In this document: one piece after another, positions 1-6,704 of the stretch
How the letters are laid out: each line of letters starts with the position of its first letter
How positions within the stretch are numbered: the stretch's first letter is position 1
NCBI RefSeq assembly: GCF_003722355.1
Contig: NZ_QWDD01000001.1
Location: 1,550,001 to 1,614,000 of the forward strand
Direction of reading: 5' to 3'
DNA from: Methylocystis hirsuta
Lineage (GTDB): Bacteria; Pseudomonadota; Alphaproteobacteria; Rhizobiales; Beijerinckiaceae
Length of the DNA stretch: 64,000 nucleotides
Made by a program: the position numbers and the translations under genes
Notes under the pieces: generated by a model
What the model was told of the DNA's origin: nothing
Database searches by the model: none
Seen by the model: only the letters and a program-made list of their open reading frames with translations

Positions 1-48
1 TCGAATTTTTCGGCGGCGCGCCGCAGCGCCGCGCGGCTTAGCGTTTCC

Positions 49-85
49 GTCATTCCCGACGCGCGAAGGGCCCGCCGGGAATGAT
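49..85. repeat. Palindromic repeat (family C), interrupted by the IS110 element
   Basis: Left arm GTCATTCCCG (49-58) faces CGGGAATGA (76-84) across a short spacer. The last base needed for a perfect right arm (CGGGAATGAC) is missing here but is the C at 1470, just beyond the right end of the IS. The same arms bound the 108-bp element at 48616-48723, so this is a shorter member of that family. Bases 1-48 to its left are GC-rich and hold nothing I can name. Confidence 0.7.
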
Positions 86-88
86 GGG

Positions 89-101
89 GTGGACGGCCCC
101 G
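89..101 (+). repeat. Left subterminal inverted repeat of the IS
   Basis: GTGGACGGCCCCG here is the exact reverse complement of CGGGGCCGTCCAC at 1451-1463, 13 of 13 bases. It lies a few bases inside the inferred left end. Confidence 0.65.
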
Positions 102-164
102 CCTCGACGGCATCTAAAGTGCCAAGACGTGGTCGCCGGAGCGCCACAGAGAGGGAGGCCGTCC

Positions 165-1208
165 GTGAAGAAGTTTATCAGAATCGGGATTGATTTGGGC
201 AAGCGGTATTTTCAAGTTCACGCGCTTCTCGGCGAGGATGGGCGGGCCGTCACGCGCAAGCTGCGGCGTGATGGTTTTCTTGCGTTTTTCGCCGAGGCGG
301 CGCCCTGCCTGATCGGCATGGAAGCCTGCGGCTCGGCGCATTATTGGGGACGCGAACTGCGCGCCATGGGCCATGACGTGCGCCTGATCCCGCCGATTTA
401 CGTCAAGCCCTATGTCAAGCGCGGCAAGAACGACGCGGTCGACGCCGCGGCGGTGTGCGAGGCCGTGTCGCGGCCAGACATGCGCTTCGTGCCGATCAAA
501 AGCGCCGAGAACCAGGCGAGCTTGATGCTGCACAAGACGCGCGAGCTTCTGGTCAAGCAGCGCACCATGAGCGTCAATGCGCTGCGCGGACATCTCGCGG
601 AGTTTGGCGTCGTCGCCGCCAAGGGCGTCGGCCATGCGGGCGAACTGCTGGAAAAAGCCAAGAATGACGCGACGCTTCCAGAAATCGCCAAGGCGGCTGT
701 AAAGATTTTCGTCCAGCAGCTGGAGGCGATCAGCGCCTCGATCGTCGCGCTCGATAAAGAGATCGCCAACGTCCATGCGCAAAGCGAGACCAGCAGATTG
801 CTCGTCGGCGTCCCAGGCGTCGGCAAGATCGTCGCCACGGCGATCGTCGCCAGCGTCCCGGACCCCAGCGTCTTCAAATCCGCGCGCGACTTTGCCGCCT
901 GGCTCGGCCTCACGCCCAGGCAAAACTCCAGCGGCGGCAAGGAAAAGCTCGGCGCCATCACCAAGCAGGGCAACCGCTATCTGCGGAAACTCCTGACGCT
1001 CGGCGCGACCTCGCTGTTGCGCGTGGCCGGCAAACGCAACGGCGTTCTGCGCGATTGGCTCGTCGCCCTCTTGGCCAGGAAGCCGGCGCGGCTCGCGACC
1101 GTCGCGCTTGCCAACAAGCTGGCGCGGATCATCTGGGCCATGATGACGACCGGCGAGGCCTTCCGAACGGAAGTCATGGCGCGCGCAGGGGAGCCGTCGA
1201 TGGCGTAA
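165..1208 (+). CDS. IS110-family transposase (DEDD recombinase)
   Basis: A 347-residue protein of normal length for the family. The N-terminal RuvC-like domain shows the DEDD residues: D10 in GIDLG, E53 in LIGMEAC, and D90/D93 in KNDAVDA. The C-terminal Transposase_20 domain has GVPGVGKIVAT and the NSSGGKEKLG segment, whose serine near residue 255 is the expected catalytic nucleophile. The GTG start at 165 is chosen because GAGGGAGG lies just upstream and homology begins there; an in-frame ATG at 81 would put repeat and IS-end sequence into the protein. It is intact, so the element may be active. Such transposases work with an element-encoded guide RNA, and a candidate lies directly downstream. 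Confidence 0.93.
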   Translation: MKKFIRIGIDLGKRYFQVHALLGEDGRAVTRKLRRDGFLAFFAEAAPCLIGMEACGSAHYWGRELRAMGHDVRLIPPIYVKPYVKRGKNDAVDAAAVCEAVSRPDMRFVPIKSAENQASLMLHKTRELLVKQRTMSVNALRGHLAEFGVVAAKGVGHAGELLEKAKNDATLPEIAKAAVKIFVQQLEAISASIVALDKEIANVHAQSETSRLLVGVPGVGKIVATAIVASVPDPSVFKSARDFAAWLGLTPRQNSSGGKEKLGAITKQGNRYLRKLLTLGATSLLRVAGKRNGVLRDWLVALLARKPARLATVALANKLARIIWAMMTTGEAFRTEVMARAGEPSMA

Positions 1209-1450
1209 CCGTTCGAATCATGCAGTTTGGCGAGGGCGAAATCTCGACGTGATGAACGACAGGGTCGGAAACGACGACGAAGGACACTCCGCGCTACGTG
1301 TCACGAGCGACAAGCTCGCGGGAATGATCAGGAGCCTTCGCAGTCGAACTTCATCAGGGCCAGCGGACATACGCGCCGCGCCAAAAGGCCGGACATATGA
1401 CCGAAACCCGCCACCAGGTTCACCGCGCCGAGAAAAAACCGCTTGCCAAG
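1209..1450 (+). ncRNA. Candidate bridge/seek RNA region of the IS110 element
   Basis: This is a 242-bp segment without a convincing protein, between the transposase stop and the right inverted repeat. In IS1111-group elements the guide RNA is encoded in this position. It contains CGGGAATGAT at 1319-1328, identical to the ten bases directly left of the element (76-85), as expected of a left target guide. TGTCA at 1299-1303 is complementary to TGACA at 1467-1471 at the right junction and could belong to a right guide, although five bases can match by chance. Several short inverted repeats suggest a folded RNA, but I could not fold it. Confidence 0.42.
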
Positions 1451-1463
1451 CGGGGCCGTCCAC
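1451..1463 (-). repeat. Right subterminal inverted repeat of the IS
   Basis: CGGGGCCGTCCAC pairs perfectly with 89-101. It is followed by ACATATGAC, in which the final GAC completes the interrupted palindromic repeat. Confidence 0.65.
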
Positions 1464-1490
1464 ATATGACAGCGCGCAAATGGAAGCGGC

Positions 1491-1538
1491 CCCTCGTCCT
1501 TCGAGACGCGCGCTGCGCGCGCTCCTCAGGATGAGGGG
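1491..1538. repeat. Palindromic repeat (family A)
   Basis: CCCTCGTCCT at the left faces AGGATGAGGGG at the right, around TTCGAGACGCGCG and CGCGCGCTCCTC. The same CTCRTCCTTCGAGACGCG...CTCCTCAGGATGAGG pattern recurs at 4949-5005 and 29299-29381. It lies between the IS and the end of the acyltransferase gene. No coding sequence is seen in the rest of 1470-1573. Confidence 0.75.
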
Positions 1539-1573
1539 CCTTGGGTTGCGCAAATGGAATTTCCTTGAAGCCG

Positions 1574-2395
1574 CTACAAGCCGTCCTCATGCTGAGGAGG
1601 TTGCGCAGCAACCGTCTCGAAGCACGAGGACTGCGGCGATTCCCGGTTGCGCGCATGCGACGCGAGCAGGTTCTGCACCCGCGCATGCGTCTCCGCCGCG
1701 AGCGTCTTGCGGTCCTTGTCGCTCGTCTCAATTTCCTCGCCGAAAACAATGTGGCAAAGCGTGCGTCCGCGCTTCATCAAGCTCCACAGATGCGGCAGGA
1801 AACTCATGTCGCCATACCAGCCGACATCAATCCTGCGCGCGCCGTCTGAATAGGCGATCGCCACGGGCGCGAGCGTCGGCGCTTCGCCGCGCGCCGCCAT
1901 CGCCTCCAGCGGCGCGAAATGCGCCGAACGAAAAGGCAAAACCGCGGCGCCGTCGCTCGACGTGCCTTCGGCAAAGACGACGAGATCGCCGCCCGCGCGC
2001 AGCACATCAGCAAGCGCCTCATTGACGCGCGAGACATCTTGCTTCGCGCCGCGTGTGACGAAGACCGTGCCTTGCAGCCGCGCCAGCAGTCCAAGCACAG
2101 GCCAGCGTGCGACTTCGCTCTTCGCCAGGAAGACCAACGGATAGACGCTCGCGAGCGCGACGATGTCAGTCCATGACACATGGTTGGCGACGACAAAGCG
2201 AGGGGTCTTTGAGGGCAGGGCGCCGCGCGCGTCGACCTTTATGCCAATGACGGCGCAAACCGCGCGGCAGAAGCGCGTCTGGATCGCGTGCTGAATCGGC
2301 CAGCCGCGCCGGCGCGCCAGCGCCTGCAGCGGGACAAAGAAGATGAAAGCGCCCGTCAGCGTAAAGAAGAAGGCGAGCGCGCGTAGATAGGGCAT
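1574..2395 (-). CDS. 1-acyl-sn-glycerol-3-phosphate acyltransferase (PlsC family)
   Basis: A 273-residue membrane-anchored acyltransferase that should transfer an acyl chain to lysophosphatidic acid in phospholipid synthesis. An N-terminal hydrophobic segment is followed by the NHVSWTD block (the HX4D catalytic motif) and the FAEGTSS block (EGT motif), in the order usual for PlsC. The ATG at 2395 is preferred; a TTG at 2419 would add eight residues. The last 20 or so residues are encoded by the palindromic repeat at 1583-1631 and show no family homology, so the natural C-terminus has probably been replaced. It lies just behind the PHB depolymerase on the same strand and may be co-transcribed. 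The exact acyl acceptor is not certain; it could be an ornithine-lipid-type O-acyltransferase. Confidence 0.85.
   Translation of the reverse strand: MPYLRALAFFFTLTGAFIFFVPLQALARRRGWPIQHAIQTRFCRAVCAVIGIKVDARGALPSKTPRFVVANHVSWTDIVALASVYPLVFLAKSEVARWPVLGLLARLQGTVFVTRGAKQDVSRVNEALADVLRAGGDLVVFAEGTSSDGAAVLPFRSAHFAPLEAMAARGEAPTLAPVAIAYSDGARRIDVGWYGDMSFLPHLWSLMKRGRTLCHIVFGEEIETSDKDRKTLAAETHARVQNLLASHARNRESPQSSCFETVAAQPPQHEDGL
1583..1631. repeat. Palindromic repeat (family A) inside the plsC-like 3' end
   Basis: GTCCTCATGCTGAGGAGG at the left and a CTCGAAGCACGAGGAC arm at the right enclose a TTGCGCAGCAA hairpin. It resembles the left half of the element at 29299-29381. It overlaps the final codons of the minus-strand acyltransferase gene and supplies its stop region. 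Confidence 0.65.
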
Positions 2396-2443
2396 GGCGC
2401 GCAGATGGCGCGCCTGCAAGACAGGCGCATGACAGCGCCTGTG

Positions 2444-3589
2444 CTACCGCGCCTTCGCGGCGTCCGAAAGGAAGAACCGCACCATCTCTTGCGATGCGTG
2501 GGGACCGTGACGATCGGCGAAGGAGCCGTCCGGATTGCCGCCCGACCAGGCGTGGCCGAGCCCCTCGACCGACCAATGTTCCAGCTGCGGCACGCCGCGC
2601 GCGTCCGCGATGACGGTGCGGCTGTAAGTGCGGCCGCCCGCCGATCCGGTCTCGCGCGTTTCGCGCGCCAGCGCATCGGCAAGATCGAGCCGAGCCCCAG
2701 CAATGATCGTTTCCCCGTTGGTCGGATGCACCTTCTGGTCGGCTTCGCCGTGGAAAACGATCGTCCGCACGCCGTCAGACAGCGACCTGCGCGCCGCGCC
2801 GAGCTCGAATTTACCGCCCATCGCCGCGAAGGCGGAGGCGACGTCGCTCGCCGCGCCATGCGCGAGGCCGGAATGTATGCCCACTCCGGCGTAAAGCTCG
2901 GGATAGGTGGCGGCCATTGTCGCGGCCATGGCGCCGCCGGCCGACAAGCCCGCCACATAGACGCGCGACTCATCGACGCGCCACTCCGCCATGACGGCGC
3001 GCGTCATGCCGGCGATGAGGCTGGGTTCGCCCTTCTCGCGGGCTTGATCCGCCGGGTTGAACCAGTTCCAGCAGCCCATCTGATTGGCCGTGGTCGACTG
3101 CGCCGGATAGGCGACGATGAAACCATGTTCTTCAGCCAGCTCATTCATTCGCGAGCCCACGGCGAAGTCGTCGGGGTTCTGCGCGCAGCCGTGAAGCATC
3201 ACGATTAACGGCCGTTTGCCGTCTCCAACGCCATTGGGCGCATAGACCTTGTAGTCGCGGGCGCCGGCCGGGCCGACATAGCTGCGCGAGAGATAGGAGG
3301 CGCCCGGCGGAACGTCGATTGTCGGGGCTTTTCGCAGGCCGACGAGCGGCGCGCCGCTTTGATCGAGGCCTGGAAGGCCGGCGTGGGGCAGCAACTCCAC
3401 CGTCTCGCCGAGCGGGCGGCGCAGACGACAAGTTGGGGGATGCGGCTCGGCATGCGCGGCCGGCTGCGGCGCTGGCGCCGCGGCGCCGTTCGTCAGCGCG
3501 CGCATCAGCACGCGCGTCGCTTCCGTGAGATTTTGCTCGCGCGTCAGCTGCGTCGCCCTGTTGAAGGCGCTCGTCAGGAAGTTTTTCAT
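2444..3589 (-). CDS. PHB depolymerase-family esterase
   Basis: A 381-residue alpha/beta hydrolase of the esterase PHB depolymerase (LpqC/PhaZ) family. An N-terminal linker of about 80 residues is followed by RPLIVMLHGCAQN (oxyanion-hole region), the lipase box GLSAGG with the nucleophile Ser near 216, an acid in HGEADQKVHP, and the catalytic His in GLGHAWSGG. The CWNWF motif is typical of the family. No signal peptide is evident, so an intracellular role in mobilising stored polyhydroxybutyrate is plausible, but the true substrate may be another ester. The gene follows the CopG-type regulator after 31 bp and precedes the acyltransferase, so the three probably form one transcription unit. Confidence 0.88.
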   Translation of the reverse strand: MKNFLTSAFNRATQLTREQNLTEATRVLMRALTNGAAAPAPQPAAHAEPHPPTCRLRRPLGETVELLPHAGLPGLDQSGAPLVGLRKAPTIDVPPGASYLSRSYVGPAGARDYKVYAPNGVGDGKRPLIVMLHGCAQNPDDFAVGSRMNELAEEHGFIVAYPAQSTTANQMGCWNWFNPADQAREKGEPSLIAGMTRAVMAEWRVDESRVYVAGLSAGGAMAATMAATYPELYAGVGIHSGLAHGAASDVASAFAAMGGKFELGAARRSLSDGVRTIVFHGEADQKVHPTNGETIIAGARLDLADALARETRETGSAGGRTYSRTVIADARGVPQLEHWSVEGLGHAWSGGNPDGSFADRHGPHASQEMVRFFLSDAAKAR

Positions 3590-3620
3590 TTTGTCTACGC
3601 CTCACAGAAGGGAGGAAAGT

Positions 3621-4043
3621 TCAACTGATGCGGTCCTGGAGCGCCGCCTTGACGGACTTGCTCGCTTGCAGCGCGCCGAGCACGGCGATGGACTCGATGG
3701 TCTCGCGCGCGAGTTCGGGCGTCACGTCTTCGGCGATCGACGCCAATCCCAGGACATGGATGCGCAATCTTCGGCCGGCGGCCTTTACGGTCTCGAGGTC
3801 TTCGCGGCTGTAGTGGCGCAAGCCGAGTTCCAGCGTATTGCGCACGATGGATTGTTTGACCGCGTCCGCATGCGCGCCAAGCTGGTTACGAATCGCCGTG
3901 CGGATGAAGTCGGTGCGGTTGGAGTAGAAGCCCTCGCGCACCAAGAGATCGATATGGCCGAGATCGACATAGCCGACGTTGATCGTGATTTTCTCGGCCT
4001 CTGGCGGCCTTTCTCGCAATTTGTGCAGGTCCGCCATGGCCAT
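3621..4043 (-). CDS. CopG/ribbon-helix-helix transcriptional regulator
   Basis: A 140-residue protein whose segment KITINVGYVDLGHIDLLV followed by RTDFIRTAIRNQL is a ribbon-helix-helix DNA-binding fold: a beta strand, then two helices with the typical SNRTDFIR turn. The C-terminal half is predicted helical and not recognised. Two ATGs two codons apart (4043 and 4037) compete; GAGGGG sits at the better distance for 4037. An upstream in-frame extension to 4223 has low family similarity and is rejected. Because it directly precedes the PHB depolymerase gene, it may control it, possibly together with its own transcription; that is inference from position. Confidence 0.8.
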   Translation of the reverse strand: MAMADLHKLRERPPEAEKITINVGYVDLGHIDLLVREGFYSNRTDFIRTAIRNQLGAHADAVKQSIVRNTLELGLRHYSREDLETVKAAGRRLRIHVLGLASIAEDVTPELARETIESIAVLGALQASKSVKAALQDRIS

Positions 4044-4247
4044 CCCCTCACCATCTGTCTGGATGGTATATGGATGGTCGCCGGTTTGGGCGCAAGTGGC
4101 GCGCACGACCTTTGTGGCCATAGTCAACCTGACGACTTCCTCCGCGGTCGAATTCTTCGCTACTCTTGACGCCGCCGCTTTGGGCGCCGTTATGTGCGCC
4201 TGCCCGCCCGCGTTGGCGGCCAAGTTCAGGCTTTCTGGGAGATCCTA

Positions 4248-4799
4248 ATGACGATTGTGCTTGCGCGCCGCGCATGTGTCGTTGCGGCCCTGTCGCTTCT
4301 TTCCGCCGGGCTGCTCGCTGGGCCGGCCTTCGCGCATGGCCCGTCGCGCCAGAAGGTCGTCGAAAAGATCGAAATTAACGCCCCGGCCGCGAAGGTCTGG
4401 GAAATCGTCGGCAATTTCCAGGATCTGAATTGGCATCCTGCCGTCGCCAAGACGGAAGGGACGGGCGGCAACGCCGCCGACGCCAAGCGCAAGCTGATCC
4501 TCAAGAACGGCGGCACAATCGAGGAGTCGCTGACCAAATATGACGCCGACGGCAAGTCGCTGAGCTACAAGATCGACGCCGTCGACGTGAAAGTGCTGCC
4601 GGTCAATAACTACGCTTCGACGATCAGCGTGAAGGAAGACGGCGGCAAGAGCGTCGTCGAATGGAAGGGCGCGTTTTATCGCGGCTTCATGAACAATGAT
4701 CCGCCGCCGGAACTTTCCGACGAGGCGGGGCTGAAGGCGGTGAGCGATATTTACAAGTCGGGCCTCGCCGCGTTGAAGGCCAAGGCGGAGAGCAAGTAA
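4248..4799 (+). CDS. MxaD-like periplasmic SRPBCC protein (copy 1)
   Basis: A 183-residue exported protein with a signal peptide (hydrophobic core 10-24, likely cut after AFA29). The mature part is one SRPBCC/START-like domain: IEINAPAAKVWEIVGNF, then NWHPAV, GGTIEESLTKYD, and VEWKGAFYRGFMNNDPPPE near the end. This pattern matches MxaD, a periplasmic protein reported in methylotrophs to aid electron transfer between methanol dehydrogenase and cytochrome c. The start is set by GGGAG seven bases before the ATG. A related protein follows 194 bp downstream. Whether it acts on methanol dehydrogenase or another PQQ enzyme cannot be told, as no mxaF/xoxF gene is in view. Confidence 0.85.
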   Translation: MTIVLARRACVVAALSLLSAGLLAGPAFAHGPSRQKVVEKIEINAPAAKVWEIVGNFQDLNWHPAVAKTEGTGGNAADAKRKLILKNGGTIEESLTKYDADGKSLSYKIDAVDVKVLPVNNYASTISVKEDGGKSVVEWKGAFYRGFMNNDPPPELSDEAGLKAVSDIYKSGLAALKAKAESK

Positions 4800-4873
4800 G
4801 CGCCGCGCCATGCGCCAAGCGTCGGTCAACATTGCGCCGGTCGATATCCAGGGGAATCGGATGAAGGATTGTT

Positions 4874-4933
4874 TTCCTCACCCTCATCCTTCGAGCCGCC
4901 GCAGGCGGCGTCTCGAAGGACGAGGGTGAGGAA
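4874..4933. repeat. Palindromic repeat (family A), 60 bp
   Basis: TTCCTCACCCTC (4874-4885) faces GAGGGTGAGGAA (4922-4933), with inner ATCCTTCGAG/CTCGAAGGA arms and a GCCGCAGGCGGC hairpin, making an almost perfect palindrome between the two MxaD-like genes. It could fold as a strong hairpin and attenuate read-through. Confidence 0.85.
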
Positions 4934-4948
4934 AAATTACGCGAAAAC

Positions 4949-5005
4949 GGGCTTCCTCGTCCTTCGAGACGCGTGCTGCGCACGCTCCTCAGGATGAGGA
5001 AGCCC
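4949..5005. repeat. Palindromic repeat (family A) overlapping a start codon
   Basis: GGGCTTCCTC (4949-4958) faces GAGGAAGCCC (4996-5005). The interior matches the 1491-1538 copy. The right arm CAGGATGAGGAAG contains the ATG (4994) used as the start of the second MxaD-like gene. It begins 16 bp after the neighbouring palindrome. Confidence 0.85.
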
Positions 5006-5578
5006 TTCACCCGATCGCCTTGGGTCGATATCGCCGCAACGCGCCGGCTCATCCTTGGCGCCGCGGCGGGGCTCGCTGTGTTTCTGCCGATTGCCGCATT
5101 TGCGGCGCATGGCGCGTCGCCGCTGAAAGTCGTCGAGACGACGATCGTGGATGCGCCGCCGGGCAAAGTCTGGGCGGCCGTCTCTGACTTCGCTCACGCC
5201 GACTGGCTGCCGGGCGTCGCCCGCGTCGAAGCGTCGGGCGATGATGTTCCCGATCAGGCGCGGCGCAGGCTGATCATGGCCGACGGCGGCGTCGTCGAGG
5301 AATTGCTGACGAAGCGCGACGCCGAGCGGATGATGCTTGGCGTGCATCGCGAAGGCGATGATGTGAAGCGGCTGCCGGCGACGAATTACACCGCGCTGAT
5401 TACGCTGCGGCCCGCAGAAGACGGCAAGACGCAGGTCGAATGGAAGGCGCGCTTCTACCGCGGCTATCCCAACAACGACCCGCCGCCGGAATTGAACGAC
5501 GACGTCGCCATCGCCGCGGTCACGGCGATGCAGCGCGCCTATCTTGCGGCGTTGAAGACGAAGGTGGAGGGGAGATGA
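4994..5578 (+). CDS. MxaD-like periplasmic SRPBCC protein (copy 2)
   Basis: A 194-residue paralogue of the preceding gene with the same landmarks: signal peptide ending near AAFAAHG, IVDAPPGKVWAAVSDF, ADWLPGV, GGVVEELLTKRD and VEWKARFYRGYPNNDPPPE. The PNNDPPPE block and AHG at the mature N-terminus are shared with copy 1, indicating tandem duplication and divergence. The only in-frame ATG before the signal peptide lies in the right arm of a palindromic repeat, with CTCCTCAGG just upstream in place of a clear ribosome site. The first eight or so residues are therefore repeat-derived. The stop overlaps the start of the beta-propeller gene (ATGA), implying translational coupling. Confidence 0.83.
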   Translation: MRKPFTRSPWVDIAATRRLILGAAAGLAVFLPIAAFAAHGASPLKVVETTIVDAPPGKVWAAVSDFAHADWLPGVARVEASGDDVPDQARRRLIMADGGVVEELLTKRDAERMMLGVHREGDDVKRLPATNYTALITLRPAEDGKTQVEWKARFYRGYPNNDPPPELNDDVAIAAVTAMQRAYLAALKTKVEGR

Positions 5579-6699
5579 GGCGCTGGCCGCGAATCCCCTC
5601 TCCCGCCGAAAACCGAGTGTTCTCGGTTTGCGCATCGGATGCCGAAGTCGGCAGCAGCCGACTTCGGTTCGGGAGAGGGTGTCACGCGGAACGCGTGACG
5701 GGTGAGGGCCCTCATCCGACCCCGCTTCGCGGGGCCACCTTCTCCCGCAAGCGGGAGAAGGAAGCGCGCCCCTTTTTCGCTGCTCTCCTCATTCTCTTCT
5801 CTTCCCCCGCCCTCGCCGACGAGGCCTTCGTCACCGCGCAAGGCGCCGACGCCCTCTCGATCGTCGATCTTTCCAAAATGCAGACCGTCGCGACGCTGCC
5901 GATCGGCGGCAAGCCGGCGGGAGTCGCGGTGTCGCGCGACGGCGCGCGCGCCTTCATCACCAGCCCCGAAGGCAAGTTTCTCACTGTCATCGACGCGGCG
6001 ACGCGCACCATCGAGAAGCGCATTCCGGTCGAAGGCGGGCCGCTCGGCGTCGCCGCGAGCCCCGACGGCAAGCGCGTCTATGTCGCCGATCTTTATGGCC
6101 GGCGCCTCGTCGAGATTGTTCTCGCAGGCGGCGCGCAGCGCAGCGTCGGCGTCGGCGCAATGGCGTCGGGCGTCGCGGTGGCGCCGGACGGCAAGACGAT
6201 CATCGTCGCCGACCGCGACGACAATGCGCTGTCCCTCATCGACGCGGCGACGTTTTCACGCGTTGCGACCATACCGGTCGGCAAGCATCCTTTCGGCGTG
6301 ACGATCGACGCGTCCAGCGCGCGCGCCTATTCGGCCAATGTGGAATCCGACGATGTCAGCGTCGTCGACCTCGCTTCCCGCAAAGTCGTCGCGACGCTCA
6401 AATGCGGCAGCCGGCCCTATACTGTGGCGCTCGCCAAGGGTCGCGTCTTCGTCGCCAATCAGCATGGCGACAGCGTCAGCGTTTTCGACGCTGAAAGCTT
6501 GGCGCCGCTCGAAACGATAAAGGTCGGCGAATATCCGGAAGGCCTGGCGGTCAGCGGCGACGGGGCGCGCGTCTATGTCGCCAATTGGTTCTCGAACGAG
6601 CTCTGGGCGGTCGACGCGCAGACGCTGAAAGTTCTGGGCAAAGCGGAGACCGGCGACGGCCCGCGCGCGTTCGGCGCCTTTATTCGCGACGCCGATTGA
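5575..6699 (+). CDS. Exported YVTN-type beta-propeller protein with repeat-derived N-terminus
   Basis: A 374-residue protein whose last 290 residues form seven or so YVTN/YncE-type propeller repeats (for example VYVADLYGRRLVEI, VFVANQHGDSVSVFD, VYVANWFSNELWAVD). The start at 5575 overlaps the upstream stop by four bases and follows GGTGGAGGGGAG. Residues 7 to about 63 come from a composite palindromic repeat (5596-5761) read without a stop. Only after this does a signal-peptide core, RPFFAALLILFSSPALADE, appear. Export would thus require an internal signal sequence or a later start (GTG at 5695 is in frame). Propeller proteins of this type are often linked to PQQ-dependent alcohol oxidation, which fits the MxaD-like neighbours; its partner is unknown. 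Confidence 0.82.
   Translation: MRRWPRIPSPAENRVFSVCASDAEVGSSRLRFGRGCHAERVTGEGPHPTPLRGATFSRKREKEARPFFAALLILFSSPALADEAFVTAQGADALSIVDLSKMQTVATLPIGGKPAGVAVSRDGARAFITSPEGKFLTVIDAATRTIEKRIPVEGGPLGVAASPDGKRVYVADLYGRRLVEIVLAGGAQRSVGVGAMASGVAVAPDGKTIIVADRDDNALSLIDAATFSRVATIPVGKHPFGVTIDASSARAYSANVESDDVSVVDLASRKVVATLKCGSRPYTVALAKGRVFVANQHGDSVSVFDAESLAPLETIKVGEYPEGLAVSGDGARVYVANWFSNELWAVDAQTLKVLGKAETGDGPRAFGAFIRDAD
5596..5761. repeat. Composite palindromic repeat (family B) inside a gene
   Basis: Several hairpins lie in a row: CCGAGTGTTCTCGG, CCGAAGTCGGCAGCAGCCGACTTCGG (arms CCGAAGTCGG/CCGACTTCGG), TCACGCGGAACGCGTGA, CCCCGCTTCGCGGGG and CTTCTCCCGCAAGCGGGAGAAG. CCTCTCCCG...CGGGAGAGG brackets the first part. 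A related block is at 48112-48238. It occupies the 5' end of the beta-propeller gene in frame. Confidence 0.85.
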
Positions 6700-6704
6700 C
6701 GGGC

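Larger units (their letters stand above)
86..1469 (+). mobile_element. IS110-family insertion sequence (IS1111-like layout)
   Basis: One transposase gene is flanked by about 75 bp of noncoding DNA on the left and about 260 bp on the right, with 13-bp inverted repeats at 89-101 and 1451-1463 lying slightly inside the ends. Subterminal inverted repeats and a long downstream noncoding segment are typical of the IS1111 group of IS110. Removing roughly 85-1469 rebuilds a complete palindromic repeat ending CGGGAATGAC, which fixes the ends to within about 4 bp (ATGA is present at both junctions). No target duplication beyond that is visible. The boundaries are inferred; the transposase is clear. Confidence 0.72.

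Noticed and set aside
1249..2025. A 258-codon frame running from the IS end across repeats into plsC
   Set aside because: It spans three unrelated segments and is Arg/Ser-rich; the region is better explained as IS noncoding end, repeats and the plsC antisense.
3621..4223. Long 200-residue version of the CopG-type regulator
   Set aside because: The extra N-terminal part overlaps the promoter region of the MxaD-like gene, and a good ribosome site precedes the ATGs at 4043/4037.
4874..5005. CRISPR-like array from the repeated CTCRTCCTTCGAG units
   Set aside because: The units are palindromes of unequal length without regular spacers, and no cas genes are present.
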